A model generated the notes under the pieces. The model was not told the DNA's origin and did not search any database. It saw only the letters and a list, made by a program, of their open reading frames with translations. From an uncultured Steroidobacter sp. (GTDB lineage Bacteria > Pseudomonadota > Gammaproteobacteria > Steroidobacterales > Steroidobacteraceae), in NCBI GenBank assembly GCA_937864115.1, contig CALMII010000018.1, positions 62,001-126,000 of the forward strand: a DNA stretch of 64,000 bases, in the 5' to 3' direction. This document shows positions 1 to 8,717 of this stretch, in pieces. The stretch's first letter is position 1. Every line of letters starts with the position of its first letter. Position numbers and translations under genes: made by a program.

Positions 1-625
1 GTTGCACGCCGCCCGCCGAACGGACCGTCAGCCGGTATTTGCCGTTGATGACGAGGGTCGGCGTCGAATCGACGCGACAGGCTTTCATCCAGGCTTCCGC
101 GCGCCGGATGTTGCTGTCCACCGCGAACGACTTCGAGGTCTCGACGAATTTCTGCGCATCGACGCCGGTTTTCTGTGCATACCACCGGGCAGCGTCTTCG
201 ATGGTCGGGGCAGGCTTTTTGATGCGACCCGAACCGTCGACCACGGCCAGCGGACCGCCGCCCCAGATGGCCGTGAACATGGACTCATGCGTCTTTGCGA
301 CCAGCCCGAGTTGCTGTGCCGTATAGAACGCGCGCTGGAACATCGGCCACTGTTCGGCCGTGTTGAAGGAGGCATGCACGAGGACGACCTGCGCCTGCGA
401 CGGCAGCTGTTTCTCGATCTCCTCCATGATGGGCAGGAACTGGTTGCAGGCCGGGCAGCCGTACGAAAAGGCTTCGGCGACTTCCACCTTGCCGGGGCCC
501 GCGAGCGTGAGTTGCGCCGGCTGCACCCGGAAATAGTGCTGGCCCTCGGTCCAGGTCGCGGCGCTCGCCGACAGGCCACACAGCATCGCGAACGCAGCAG
601 TCGTCATCGTCCAAAGCAAGCGCAT
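1..625 (-). CDS. dsbA: thiol:disulfide interchange protein DsbA (3' end cut by window edge)
   Basis: Periplasmic thiol oxidase that introduces disulfides into exported proteins. The frame is open from an ATG at 625 to the window edge, about 208 codons, close to the usual DsbA length, so only the last residues are missing. It begins with a signal peptide (MRLLW..., hydrophobic core, ASA cleavage region). The active site CPAC follows SYG near residue 49, and the cis-proline loop STPTLVING lies near the end. The alternative ATG four bases upstream is in another frame with no thioredoxin motifs. A DsbB partner is not visible here. Confidence 0.9.
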   Translation of the reverse strand, partial: MRLLWTMTTAAFAMLCGLSASAATWTEGQHYFRVQPAQLTLAGPGKVEVAEAFSYGCPACNQFLPIMEEIEKQLPSQAQVVLVHASFNTAEQWPMFQRAFYTAQQLGLVAKTHESMFTAIWGGGPLAVVDGSGRIKKPAPTIEDAARWYAQKTGVDAQKFVETSKSFAVDSNIRRAEAWMKACRVDSTPTLVINGKYRLTVRSAGGVQ

Positions 626-720
626 ACATCCCCCGGCTCAGGTGCAGTGGGTGCATCATGGCCAGCGACTGCGGCAATGGCAACGCCTGCGCTGATGCAT
701 GTGTCGGGTCTGTTCTCCTA

Positions 721-801
721 CTGTGGGGCCGGCTTTCCCGCGGGATTTCCTTCGGTCACAGCCGGCCTCTTCCGGAAGTCAGGCTAAAGCCTGACCTACA
801 G
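721..801 (+). repeat. palindromic repeat family A, long variant
   Basis: One unit of the commonest repeat in the window. Each unit opens with CTGTGGG, carries a GGCCGGCTT..AGCCGGCC stem and then a GTCAGGCT..AGCCTGAC stem, and closes with CCTACAG. This copy has an extra block (CCCGCGGGATTTCCTTCGGT) inside the first stem, as do the copies at 42080 and 45041. Confidence 0.9.
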
Positions 802-825
802 GCCCCCGCTGCGCGGAGGAGGGGA
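802..825 (+). repeat. palindromic repeat family B fragment
   Basis: A short C-rich/G-rich hairpin (CCCCCGCTGCGCGGAGGAGG) of the second repeat family, directly abutting the family A unit. Confidence 0.7.
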
Positions 826-870
826 CGCACAATCGGCCTTCACCCTGATCGCTGGCGGCTCAATGCGGCG

Positions 871-2238
871 TCAGAGCTGAAACGCCACCGTCAGCAGCAG
901 TCCTTCTGCGATATCCCTCATCAGGCCGGGCGGCTTCGCTTCGTACGCTGCTCCCTGCGTCACCTGTTGCTCGATCCACTGCGCGAACCAGGCGATGTCG
1001 TGCGCGCCGTAGAACACGACCGACGCTTCGTGATTCAGCAGCAGGCTGCGCAGATCGAGGTTGATCGAGCCGCTCATCGCCAGCGTCTCATCGACGACCA
1101 GCGCCTTCGCGTGAATCATCACGGGCAGCAGGCGGAATTCGACGCCGGCCACGGCGAGATCGCGCATGGCGCGCGAGCGGACGAAATCGGCGAGGCGGTG
1201 GTTCGATTCATCGGGCAGCACGATGGTGACACGTACGCCGCGACGCGCGGCCAGCCGCAGCGCGACACGCAGGCTGTCGTCGGGAACGAAGTAGGGCGTT
1301 ACGGCGAGGATGCGCCGGCGCGCGCGATAGCAGGCATCGACCAGCAGCGACTGCGCGGTGTCTTCCGCCTGATCGGGACCGCTCGGCAGGAATTGCACGA
1401 GTGAACCCTGCGACACGCTCGTGGATTGCGGGGCGTGCGTGCCATTCGCCTGGCCGCGCGTGGTGACCGTCCAGTCGAGATCGAACTGCCGCGCAGCTTC
1501 CGCGGCGATTGCACCTCGCAGGTCGAACGACAGGTCGAGCCAGGCCGGCACGCCCTTCCAGTCGATGAAGTATTCGGCGGCGAGATTGCGGCCGCCGCTC
1601 CACAGCCAGCGGTCGTCGGCGATCACGAACTTGCGATGATTGCGCAGGTTTCTCGGGCCGAGGCGCCGCAGGCTCAGGAACGGCCGGAACACCGCCACTT
1701 CGACCCCCGCCTCGCGCAGCCTGCGCATGAACCGGCGCGGGACGAACACGGCCCCGAATCCGTCGAGCAGCAGACGCACGCGTACGCCGGCGCGTGCGCG
1801 CTTCGTCAGGCGTTCGATCGCTTCGGCGCCGATCGGATCGTTGCCGATCAGGAAGGTGCAGACATCGAGACGCGACTGCGCCGCATCGATGATTTCCCAC
1901 AGCGCCGCGCGGGCTTCCAGTCCATCGCGATGCAGGCGTACTTCGGCCAGTGACGGCGGCGCGAGTCCGAAGCACTCGATCAGTTCGGCCGCCCAGTGAT
2001 GTCCTGCCTCCACATCACCGGTGCGCGGCGTGGCGACGGGACGCAGCTTGCGCTGCCCGAACAGCAGGTAGAGCGGCAGCATCAGATAAGGCACGAGCGC
2101 GAGTCCGAGCACCCAGGCAATCGCCGAGGTCGGTGCGCGCCGCTGGTGCTGGCCGCGGGTGGTCAGGATGTAGACGAGCACCGCAATCGCGCTCACCAGC
2201 AGGTAGTGAGTCGGCGTAGGCAGCCAGGAGGCGATCAC
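871..2238 (-). CDS. cardiolipin synthase-like phospholipase D family protein
   Basis: Membrane enzyme of the PLD superfamily, expected to join phosphatidyl groups into cardiolipin (455 aa, typical for Cls). Two hydrophobic helices occupy residues about 10-27 and 40-62. HKD motif 1 is HRKFVIADD followed by GGRN, and HKD motif 2 is HAKALVVDE followed by GSINLD, so both catalytic halves are intact. It ends LTVAFQL just before repeats A and B. The family includes bacterial ClsA/ClsB types; the N-terminal helices favour a ClsA-like form. Which Cls paralogue it is cannot be told from sequence alone. Confidence 0.85.
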   Translation of the reverse strand: MIASWLPTPTHYLLVSAIAVLVYILTTRGQHQRRAPTSAIAWVLGLALVPYLMLPLYLLFGQRKLRPVATPRTGDVEAGHHWAAELIECFGLAPPSLAEVRLHRDGLEARAALWEIIDAAQSRLDVCTFLIGNDPIGAEAIERLTKRARAGVRVRLLLDGFGAVFVPRRFMRRLREAGVEVAVFRPFLSLRRLGPRNLRNHRKFVIADDRWLWSGGRNLAAEYFIDWKGVPAWLDLSFDLRGAIAAEAARQFDLDWTVTTRGQANGTHAPQSTSVSQGSLVQFLPSGPDQAEDTAQSLLVDACYRARRRILAVTPYFVPDDSLRVALRLAARRGVRVTIVLPDESNHRLADFVRSRAMRDLAVAGVEFRLLPVMIHAKALVVDETLAMSGSINLDLRSLLLNHEASVVFYGAHDIAWFAQWIEQQVTQGAAYEAKPPGLMRDIAEGLLLTVAFQL

Positions 2239-2289
2239 GGTTGTAGAGCGCGGAGCGACATCGGGGCCGGATTGTAAGCAAACAGTCGC

Positions 2290-3177
2290 TCACTTTGCCG
2301 GCGGTTCGGCCGCTCCGGTCAGCCGCATTGGGATCTTGAGGTAACGCACGCCGTTGGATTCGGCGGCCGGCAGCCGGCCGGCGCGCACGTTGACCTGGAT
2401 CGATGGCAGCAACAGCGTCGGCGCGGCGAGCGAGGCGTCGCGGGCGCGACGCATCGCCACGAATTCCTGTTCGGAGATGTTGCTGCCGACGTGGACGTTG
2501 CGCGCGCGTTCTTCTCCCACCGTCGTCTCCCACGAGTAGTGATCGCGTCCGGCCGGCTTGTAGTCGTGGCACATGAACAGCCGCGTCTGCGGCGGCAGCG
2601 CCAGCAGCTTCTGGATCGAGCGGTACAGCGTCCCCGCATCGCCGCCCGGAAAATCCGCCCGCGCCGTGCCGTAGTCGGGCATGAAGAGCGTGTCGCCGAC
2701 GAACACCGCATCGCCGATCCGGTAGGAGACGCAGGCCGGCGTGTGTCCCGGCGTGTGCAGCACTTCGACTTCCAGCGATCCCAGGGAGAACCGCTCGCCA
2801 TCGCGGAACAGGCGATCGAACTCGCTGCCGTCGCCCGAGACGTCGGTCAGGTTGAACACGGGCCGGAAGATGCGCTGCACGTCGCGGATGTGTTCGCCGA
2901 TGCCCGTGGTCGCGCCGGTCTGCTGTTTGAGATACGGCGCGGCGGACAGATGGTCGGCGTGCGCGTGGGTTTCCAGGATCCACGTGACTCGCAGGCCCGC
3001 CGATTTCGCGGCGGCGAGCACCCTGTCGGCGGACTCGACGCCGGCACGGCCGGAGCGGTGATCGTAGTCCAGCACCGGATCGATGATGACGGCGTCGCCG
3101 GTCGCCGGATCGGCCACCAGGTAGGTGACGGTATGGGTCGGCTCGTCGAAGAAGGCCTGGATGACGGCGGTATTCAT
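2290..3177 (-). CDS. metallo-beta-lactamase fold hydrolase, Blh/ETHE1-like persulfide dioxygenase
   Basis: A 295-residue MBL-fold protein with the metal motif THAHADH near residue 110, a second ligand region HTPGHTP, and GDTLFMPDYG plus MCHDY further on. This arrangement is that of ETHE1/Blh enzymes, which oxidise glutathione persulfide. It is transcribed away from an ArsR-type repressor of the BigR/SqrR type and a rhodanese, the usual company of Blh. The shared 81-bp gap holds a dyad that probably controls both sides. The function is inferred from motifs and context together; a glyoxalase-II-like role is the alternative. Confidence 0.8.
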   Translation of the reverse strand: MNTAVIQAFFDEPTHTVTYLVADPATGDAVIIDPVLDYDHRSGRAGVESADRVLAAAKSAGLRVTWILETHAHADHLSAAPYLKQQTGATTGIGEHIRDVQRIFRPVFNLTDVSGDGSEFDRLFRDGERFSLGSLEVEVLHTPGHTPACVSYRIGDAVFVGDTLFMPDYGTARADFPGGDAGTLYRSIQKLLALPPQTRLFMCHDYKPAGRDHYSWETTVGEERARNVHVGSNISEQEFVAMRRARDASLAAPTLLLPSIQVNVRAGRLPAAESNGVRYLKIPMRLTGAAEPPAK

Positions 3178-3214
3178 GGCTTTGTCCTCGTTCAGGTTCT
3201 CTGCTTGACTTTAT

Positions 3215-3230
3215 TTTAGTAATTGCTAAA
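3215..3230. promoter_or_regulatory. probable BigR/SqrR-type operator
   Basis: Perfect inverted repeat TTTAG-TAATTG-CTAAA in an AT-rich patch between the divergent MBL and ArsR-family genes. Its position, 29 bp before the repressor ATG, fits autoregulation and control of both transcripts. Confidence 0.65.
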
Positions 3231-3258
3231 TTTAGCGTCAACTGAAATAAGGACTGTC

Positions 3259-3570
3259 ATGCCCCTGACCAAGCGCGATCTGACGAAGATGAAGGCCAGC
3301 GCCGACCAGGCCGCCGCCCTGCTGCGCTCGCTCGGCAACGACCGGCGCCTGCTGATCCTGTGCACGCTGATCGGCAGCGGCGAGGCAAGCGCCGGCGAAC
3401 TGGCGGAGGCGGTGGAGTTGAGCCCGTCCGCGACCTCGCAGCATCTCGCCCGCATGCGCGAGGAAGGGATGGTGGAAAGCCGTCGCGAGGCGCAGTCCGT
3501 TTTCTATCGCATCGCCGATCCCAACCTGGAAAAGATCGTCGCGCTGCTCAAGGACATCTACTGTTCCTAG
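3259..3570 (+). CDS. ArsR-family transcriptional repressor, BigR/SqrR-like persulfide sensor
   Basis: Winged-helix repressor of 103 aa. The recognition helix region is LSPSATSQHLARM. Two cysteines at residues 35 (LLILCTL) and 102 (IYCS) match in spacing the redox pair used by BigR and SqrR to form a di- or tetrasulfide, while the metal-binding CxC of ArsR/SmtB is absent. I chose the ATG at 3259 because an upstream start would overlap the operator. It is followed 9 bp later by a rhodanese gene. Persulfide sensing is inferred from the cysteine pair and the neighbours. Confidence 0.85.
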   Translation: MPLTKRDLTKMKASADQAAALLRSLGNDRRLLILCTLIGSGEASAGELAEAVELSPSATSQHLARMREEGMVESRREAQSVFYRIADPNLEKIVALLKDIYCS

Positions 3571-3579
3571 GAGGCCGTC

Positions 3580-4137
3580 ATGTCACTTCGTTCCATCACT
3601 GCCGCGGAAGCGAAAAAGCTGATCGACGCCGGCGCCGTGCTCGTGGACATCCGCGAACCCGACGAACATGCGCGCGAGCGCATCTCACAGGCGCGGTCGA
3701 AGCCTGTGTCTTCGCTGCCGCACGCTGGTTGCGACATCGGCGATGCATCGCAGGTCATTTTTCACTGCCGCTCCGGGGCGCGTACTGCCGTCAACGCGGA
3801 CCGTCTGTCGCAGTCGGTCCCGTGCGAGGCCTATCTGCTCGAAGGCGGGCTCGATGCCTGGAAGAAAGCGGGCCTGCCGGTGATCGCCGATCGCAGCCAG
3901 CCGCTCGAGCTGATGCGTCAGGTGCAACTCGCGGCGGGCAGCGCCGTCGTGCTCGGTGTTGCGCTCGGCGCGACCGTGTCGTCGTGGTTCTACGCGCTAT
4001 CGGCGTTCGTCGGTGCGGGTCTGGTCTTCGCGGGCGCGACTGGCTTCTGCGGTCTGGCGACGCTGCTGCGACACATGCCGTGGAACCGGCAGGCGGCCTC
4101 TTCCGATCCCCTCCTCCGCGCAGCGGGGGAGGGTTAG
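3580..4137 (+). CDS. membrane rhodanese (YgaP-like sulfurtransferase with DUF2892 tail)
   Basis: 185 aa. An N-terminal rhodanese domain (residues 1-105) carries the active loop HCRSGART with its catalytic cysteine. Two hydrophobic helices follow (about 112-135 and 140-165), as in E. coli YgaP, which moves sulfane sulfur at the inner membrane. It lies directly downstream of the BigR-like repressor. The last nine residues (SSDPLLRAAGEG region) and the stop codon are encoded by a family B repeat, so the native C-terminus has been replaced or extended by repeat sequence. Confidence 0.85.
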   Translation: MSLRSITAAEAKKLIDAGAVLVDIREPDEHARERISQARSKPVSSLPHAGCDIGDASQVIFHCRSGARTAVNADRLSQSVPCEAYLLEGGLDAWKKAGLPVIADRSQPLELMRQVQLAAGSAVVLGVALGATVSSWFYALSAFVGAGLVFAGATGFCGLATLLRHMPWNRQAASSDPLLRAAGEG

Positions 4138-4145
4138 GGTGGGGG
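4108..4145 (+). repeat. palindromic repeat family B
   Basis: CCCCTCCTCCGCGCAGCGGG followed by GGAGGGTTAGGGTGGGGG. It overlaps the 3' end of the rhodanese gene and contributes its stop codon. Confidence 0.85.
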
Positions 4146-4160
4146 CTTCTCTTGCGGTGA

Positions 4161-4202
4161 CGCCGGCTTTTTTTCAGAGTCAGGCTGAAGCCTGACCTAC
4201 AG
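4161..4202 (+). repeat. palindromic repeat family A, 5'-truncated
   Basis: Only the start of the first arm remains (CGCCGGCTTTTTTTC); the second stem GTCAGGCTGAAGCCTGAC and the CTACAG end are intact. Confidence 0.85.
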
Positions 4203-4203
4203 A

Positions 4204-4229
4204 CCCCTTCCGCTGCGCGGAGGAAGGGA
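4204..4229 (+). repeat. palindromic repeat family B fragment
   Basis: CCCCTTCCGCTGCGCGGAGG hairpin directly after the family A unit, the same A-then-B order as at 721-825. The rest of the gap up to 4409 shows no gene. Confidence 0.7.
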
Positions 4230-4409
4230 CGCTCGATTCGACCTCATCCCACATCCGGGATAGCTCGACCGCGCACACCCATGTCACCAAATGCGCAGCG
4301 CATGTCGCTTTTTGGCAGGCGCGTCCTGGACGGCATCCACTAACGTCGAAATCGATGGCCAGGCGCCCGTTGCGCCGCCAGGCCTTTCGCCGTCGGGAAG
4401 AGAACTGCC

Positions 4410-5258
4410 ATGCGTATCGAGCCACTCACCTGCGCTCTCGGCGCCGAACTGGTCGGCGTCAATCTCGCCGAAGCGGCCTACGACGCCGATCTGTTCGGCG
4501 AGATCAAGGCCGCGCTGCTGCGTCATCGGGTGCTGTTCCTGCGCGATCAGCGCATTTCACGAGGCGAGCACGTCGACTTCGCTGCGCGCTTCGGCAGGCT
4601 CGAGGATCATCCGGTCGCGCCGAGTCATCCCGACTATCCCGGTCTCGTGCTGATCTACAAGAGCCCGGAGATGCCGGTCGATCGTTACGAGAACGCCTGG
4701 CACACCGATGCGACCTGGCGCGAAGAACCGCCGATGGGCTGCGTACTGCGATGCGTGGAGTGTCCGCCGGTCGGCGGCGACACGATGTGGGCCAACATGG
4801 CGCTTGCCTACGAACGCCTTCCGGACGAGATCAAGGCGCGCATCGCCAACCTGCGTGCGCGTCACAGCATCGAGGCTTCGTTCGGTGCGGCCATGCCGAT
4901 CGAGAAGCGTCTGGCGCTCAAGGCGCAGTATCCCGATGCCGAGCATCCGGTCGTGCGTACGCATCCGGAGACGGGTGAGAAGATTCTGTTCGTCAACGCG
5001 TTCACCACGCACTTCACCAACTATCACACGCCGGCCAACGTCCGTTACGGGCAGGACGCCAATCCAGGCGCGGCCGATCTGCTGCGCTACCTGATCAGTC
5101 AGGCCTATGTCCCCGAATACCAGGTGCGCTGGCGCTGGCAGCCGAACAGCGTCGCGATCTGGGACAACCGCAGCACGCAGCACTACGCGGTCATGGACTA
5201 CGCGCCCTGCCATCGCCGGATGGAACGCGCCGGCATCGTCGGCGACAAGCCCTATTGA
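4410..5258 (+). CDS. TauD/TfdA-family Fe(II)/2-oxoglutarate dioxygenase
   Basis: Cytosolic non-haem iron oxygenase of 282 aa, the full family length. The iron ligands are visible as WHTDATW (His, Asp) near residue 97, with the distal His in the NRSTQHYAV region and the 2-oxoglutarate Arg in CHRRMER. TauD members hydroxylate sulfonates and TfdA members aryloxyalkanoates; the substrate here is unknown. It is 25 bp upstream of a BKACE-type gene and probably cotranscribed with it, suggesting that an oxygenase product feeds a beta-keto acid cleavage step. Confidence 0.85.
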   Translation: MRIEPLTCALGAELVGVNLAEAAYDADLFGEIKAALLRHRVLFLRDQRISRGEHVDFAARFGRLEDHPVAPSHPDYPGLVLIYKSPEMPVDRYENAWHTDATWREEPPMGCVLRCVECPPVGGDTMWANMALAYERLPDEIKARIANLRARHSIEASFGAAMPIEKRLALKAQYPDAEHPVVRTHPETGEKILFVNAFTTHFTNYHTPANVRYGQDANPGAADLLRYLISQAYVPEYQVRWRWQPNSVAIWDNRSTQHYAVMDYAPCHRRMERAGIVGDKPY

Positions 5259-5283
5259 AATCGGTTCAGAAGGAAACCTCCGC

Positions 5284-6348
5284 ATGAATTTCCTCGACGG
5301 CTCCCTCTTTCCCGAAAACCAGCAGAAGCTCGTCATCACGGTCGCGCCGTACGGACCGGAATGGATGCCGGCCGACTTTCCGGAAGACATTCCGGTGACG
5401 ATGGAACAGCAGATCCAGAAAGCCGTCGACTGCTACAACGCCGGCGCGACAGTGCTGCACCTGCACGTGCGCGAACTGGACGGCAAGGGTTCGAAGCGTC
5501 TGTCGAAGTTCAACGAACTGCTCGCCGGCATTCGCGCGCGCGTTCCCGAACTGATCCTGCAGGTCGGTGGCTCGATTTCCTTCGCGCCGGAAAGCGACGG
5601 CGAAGCGGCCAAGTGGCTGTCGGACGACACGCGCCACATGCTGGCGGAACTGCAGCCGGCGCCGGATCAGGTGACGATCGCGATCAACACCAATCAGATG
5701 AACATCGTCGAGCAGATGGTGCCGGCCGATCTCGCAGGAACGTCGATCGCCGATCCCGCGCTGTACCGTGCGTATCGCGAGATGACGATTCCCGCCGGCC
5801 CTGAATGGGTCGAGGAGCACATCCGCAGGCTGTCCGCGAAGGGCATCCAGACGCATTTCCAGCTCGCCAACATTGCGCAGCTCGAGACGGTGGAACGCAT
5901 GATGCGTCGCGGCGCGGCGAACGTGCCGCTGATCCTGACGTGGGTGGCCATCGGCGGCGGCTTCGATGCGCCGAACCTCTACAACCTCGCCAACTTCGTG
6001 CGCGCCTGCCCCGACGGTTCCGTGCTCACGCTCGAAACGTCGATGCTGAACGTGCTGCCGCTCAACATGATGGCGATCGCCATGGGCCTGCACGTGCGCT
6101 GCGGGATCGAGGACAACCTCTGGACGCAGCGCCGCGATCGCAAGATGGGCTCCGTCGAACAGATCGAACAGCTCGTGCGCATTTCGCGCGAGGTCGGTCG
6201 CGATGTCGCCAATGCGCAGCAGGCGCGCGAGATCTATCGGATCGGCACGTTCTACAACGACGCCGACGAAACACTGGCCGCCAACGGTTTCGCGCCGAAT
6301 CGCAGGCCGGGCCAGCTCGGATTCACGCAGTACGCCGCGGGCCGATAA
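5284..6348 (+). CDS. BKACE-family beta-keto acid cleavage enzyme (DUF849)
   Basis: 354 aa from the ATG at 5284. BKACE enzymes are Zn-dependent and transfer the acetyl part of a beta-keto acid to acetyl-CoA, as Kce does with 3-keto-5-aminohexanoate. The zinc motif appears as LHLHVRE near residue 60, and the barrel motif QVGGSISF follows. The protein is some 50 residues longer than a typical Kce, so it belongs to a divergent subgroup and the lysine-fermentation substrate should not be assumed. It follows the TauD-like gene with a short gap. The reading frame upstream of 5284 overlaps that gene and was not used. Confidence 0.8.
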   Translation: MNFLDGSLFPENQQKLVITVAPYGPEWMPADFPEDIPVTMEQQIQKAVDCYNAGATVLHLHVRELDGKGSKRLSKFNELLAGIRARVPELILQVGGSISFAPESDGEAAKWLSDDTRHMLAELQPAPDQVTIAINTNQMNIVEQMVPADLAGTSIADPALYRAYREMTIPAGPEWVEEHIRRLSAKGIQTHFQLANIAQLETVERMMRRGAANVPLILTWVAIGGGFDAPNLYNLANFVRACPDGSVLTLETSMLNVLPLNMMAIAMGLHVRCGIEDNLWTQRRDRKMGSVEQIEQLVRISREVGRDVANAQQAREIYRIGTFYNDADETLAANGFAPNRRPGQLGFTQYAAGR

Positions 6349-6393
6349 GGAAATCCGTGTGCCGTCCGCCGTTCGGTGCCGCCGATGGGCCGA

Positions 6394-7401
6394 TCAGCCC
6401 AGCCAGCAGGACAGCCCGAGCACCAGTCCCGCCAGCACCACCGTCTCGATCACCATCAGAATCACCGGCTTCAACCCGACGGTGGCCAGTTCCTTGAGCT
6501 GGGTTTTCATGCCGATGGCGCTCATGGCAATCGCCAGGCACCAGCGCGACACGTCGCTGCAGGCATCGCGGACCGTCGCACCGATCCAGCCGGTGCTGTT
6601 GACCGCGGCGAGCATCACGAAGGCAACCGCAAACCAGGGCAGCAGGGGCGGCCGGTCGCCGCGCGTGCCGATCTGTGCGCGCGTGATCATCGCGGCGCAA
6701 AGGATCACCGGAAGCAGCATCGCCACGCGCATCAGCTTGACGACGGTGGCGACGTCGCCGGTCTGTTGCGACATGCTGTAACCGGCGCCGACGACCTGCG
6801 CGACGTCGTGAATGGTGCCGCCGATGAACACGCCGGCCGCTGTCGGCGACAGGTGCAGCCAGTGCGCAAGCAGCGGATAGACGATCATCGCCAGGGTCGA
6901 CAGCGCCGATACGCCGATCACGGTGAAGGTGGTCGCCTTCTCCTTGCCCGGATGTGCCGGCAGCGCTGCCGCCAGCGCCAGCGCCGCGGACGCGCCGCAG
7001 ATGGCAGTAGCGCCGCCGGTCAGGAATCCGAACAGCGTATTGAAGCGCAGCCAGCGCGCCAGCAGCGTCGACACCAGGATCGTGACGATCAGCGAGATCA
7101 CCACGATGACCGGCGGCTGCCAGCCGAGCTGCGCGATCTGTGCAAACGTCACGCGAATGCCGAGCAGCGCCACACCGACACGCAGGACGGCGCGCGCCGA
7201 AAATTCGATTCCTGACGCGCAGCGTGTCTCGCCCGGCAGGAAATTCATCGCGATGCCGAGCAGCAATGCGAACAGCATGAGCGGCGCCGAGTAGTGCTCT
7301 GCGAGGAAGGTCGCCGCGGCGGCGACGATGGCGGTCACCGTCAGTCCCGGCAGCAGCTCGCGGCTGCGGTTCTGGAATGTCGCCAGCGTCGCGGACGTCA
7401 T
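6394..7401 (-). CDS. YeiH-family putative sulfate exporter (UPF0324)
   Basis: Polytopic inner-membrane protein, 335 aa from the ATG at 7401 (MTSATLATF), which matches the family length. About ten hydrophobic helices are visible, with family signatures LLGIRVTFAQI, GGATAICGASAALA and GVFIGGTIHDVAQVVGAG. The longer open frame extends back into the MFS gene and is spurious there. It starts 5 bp after the MFS gene ends, so the two are cotranscribed. The sulfate assignment for this family is only predicted; a role in exporting an inorganic or organic anion from the neighbouring catabolic genes is inference. Confidence 0.8.
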   Translation of the reverse strand: MTSATLATFQNRSRELLPGLTVTAIVAAAATFLAEHYSAPLMLFALLLGIAMNFLPGETRCASGIEFSARAVLRVGVALLGIRVTFAQIAQLGWQPPVIVVISLIVTILVSTLLARWLRFNTLFGFLTGGATAICGASAALALAAALPAHPGKEKATTFTVIGVSALSTLAMIVYPLLAHWLHLSPTAAGVFIGGTIHDVAQVVGAGYSMSQQTGDVATVVKLMRVAMLLPVILCAAMITRAQIGTRGDRPPLLPWFAVAFVMLAAVNSTGWIGATVRDACSDVSRWCLAIAMSAIGMKTQLKELATVGLKPVILMVIETVVLAGLVLGLSCWLG

Positions 7402-7406
7402 CGGAT

Positions 7407-8696
7407 TCAGGCCACGCGCACGCGCATCTCGATCTGCTGCAGGTCGTCGCGGTAGCGGCGTCGCGCGCAGGCAAAGATGAACGCCGACACCAAGCAGACG
7501 AATGGTACGAACTGCAGCGCGGCGGTCAGACCGTAAGCATCGGCGAGCACACCGACGACGATCGGCCCGGGCGCGAGGCCCAGCAGATTGTTGGCCAGCG
7601 ACAGCGTGGCGAATGCCGTGCCGTGGATCGGCGCTGGCGTGAGGTTGGCAACCATGGCGCCGGCAGGGCCCACGGTACCCGCGCCGACGAACATGCCGAG
7701 CCCGATCAAGATCAGTTGCGGTACGCCGGGAGGCAGGTGGAAGGCGATGGCCAGCAGCACGAAACAGCTCAGGCAGTAAGCAATGGCGAGCGACAGTTTC
7801 GCGGCCGGCGAGTCGCGACCGACGCGGTCGCAAAGGTTGCCGCACAGCGCCATGCCCGCGGCGCTGCTCAACACGAAGATCGCGGCAACGAGCGCCGCCT
7901 GCGCGATCGTCATGCCATACGTGCGGTTGAGATAGCTGGGCAGCCACGCGAGCAGGGCGCCGCTGACGAAGACCTGCACGCCGCTGCCGGCGTAGGCGCA
8001 GATGACGGAACGGCTGCCGATCAGTTCACGCAGCTTCGGCCGCGCATTGCGGCTGGCTTGTTGGGGAGCAACCGGTGCAATGCGCCTTTCGCTCACGATG
8101 AACGGATAGCAAAGCGTCAGCAGCATGCCGAACGTCGCCATGCCGGCGAACGCAGCGCGCCAGCCGAAGTGCTGCGCGATCAATCCGCCGCCGGAAATAC
8201 CCAGCACCGAGCCGATCATGCCGCCCGCCAGGAACATGCCAGTGATGGTCGCCCGCAGGCGCGCCGGAAAGACGCTGAGCACGACGGCCAGGCCGACGCT
8301 GCCGTAAGCCGCTTCGCCGACGCCGACCAGGAATCGCGCGACGAACAGGTGCTGGAAGTCACGCGCGAGCGCGCAGCCCAGCGTGGCGAGACTCCACAGC
8401 ATCGCCATCAGCACCAGGCTGCGAATGCGGCCCCAGCGATCGGCCAGCAGCGACAGCGGGAACGCCAGCACGCCGACCGCCAGCGAGACGATGCCGCTCA
8501 GCGTGCCGAGCTGCGCATCGGACAAGGCCCATTCCGTCTTGAGATGCGGAAACACCGCGTTCAGTACCTGCCGCGACATGTAGTCCGACAGCAGCAGGCA
8601 GAACGTCACGCCGAAGACGACCCATGCGTACCTGCGCGACACCGGCATCGCGTCGCTGTCGCTCTCCGGGATGGCATCCCCGCGCGGAAGCTCCAT
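7407..8696 (-). CDS. MFS transporter
   Basis: 429 aa with twelve predicted helices and the MFS loop motif LADRWGRIRS between helices 2 and 3. The cytoplasmic N-terminus (MELPRGDAI...) is hydrophilic. It most resembles the organic-acid/hexuronate-type permeases (ACS/AAHS-like), but the substrate cannot be read from the sequence. It lies between the quinone oxidoreductase gene (22 bp upstream) and YeiH (5 bp downstream), forming one leftward transcript that starts near the TonB receptor. Confidence 0.8.
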   Translation of the reverse strand: MELPRGDAIPESDSDAMPVSRRYAWVVFGVTFCLLLSDYMSRQVLNAVFPHLKTEWALSDAQLGTLSGIVSLAVGVLAFPLSLLADRWGRIRSLVLMAMLWSLATLGCALARDFQHLFVARFLVGVGEAAYGSVGLAVVLSVFPARLRATITGMFLAGGMIGSVLGISGGGLIAQHFGWRAAFAGMATFGMLLTLCYPFIVSERRIAPVAPQQASRNARPKLRELIGSRSVICAYAGSGVQVFVSGALLAWLPSYLNRTYGMTIAQAALVAAIFVLSSAAGMALCGNLCDRVGRDSPAAKLSLAIAYCLSCFVLLAIAFHLPPGVPQLILIGLGMFVGAGTVGPAGAMVANLTPAPIHGTAFATLSLANNLLGLAPGPIVVGVLADAYGLTAALQFVPFVCLVSAFIFACARRRYRDDLQQIEMRVRVA

Positions 8697-8717
8697 GGGA
8701 ATCGCCTATGACGAGGA

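Noticed and set aside
4557..6093. Long minus-strand open frames opposite tauD and the BKACE gene
   Set aside because: High-GC shadow frames, rich in Arg/His with no domain motifs; the plus-strand genes show intact catalytic motifs.
6394..7947. Longer 517-codon version of the YeiH gene starting at 7947
   Set aside because: The first ~180 residues are an out-of-frame shadow of the MFS gene; the family start at 7401 matches the usual length.
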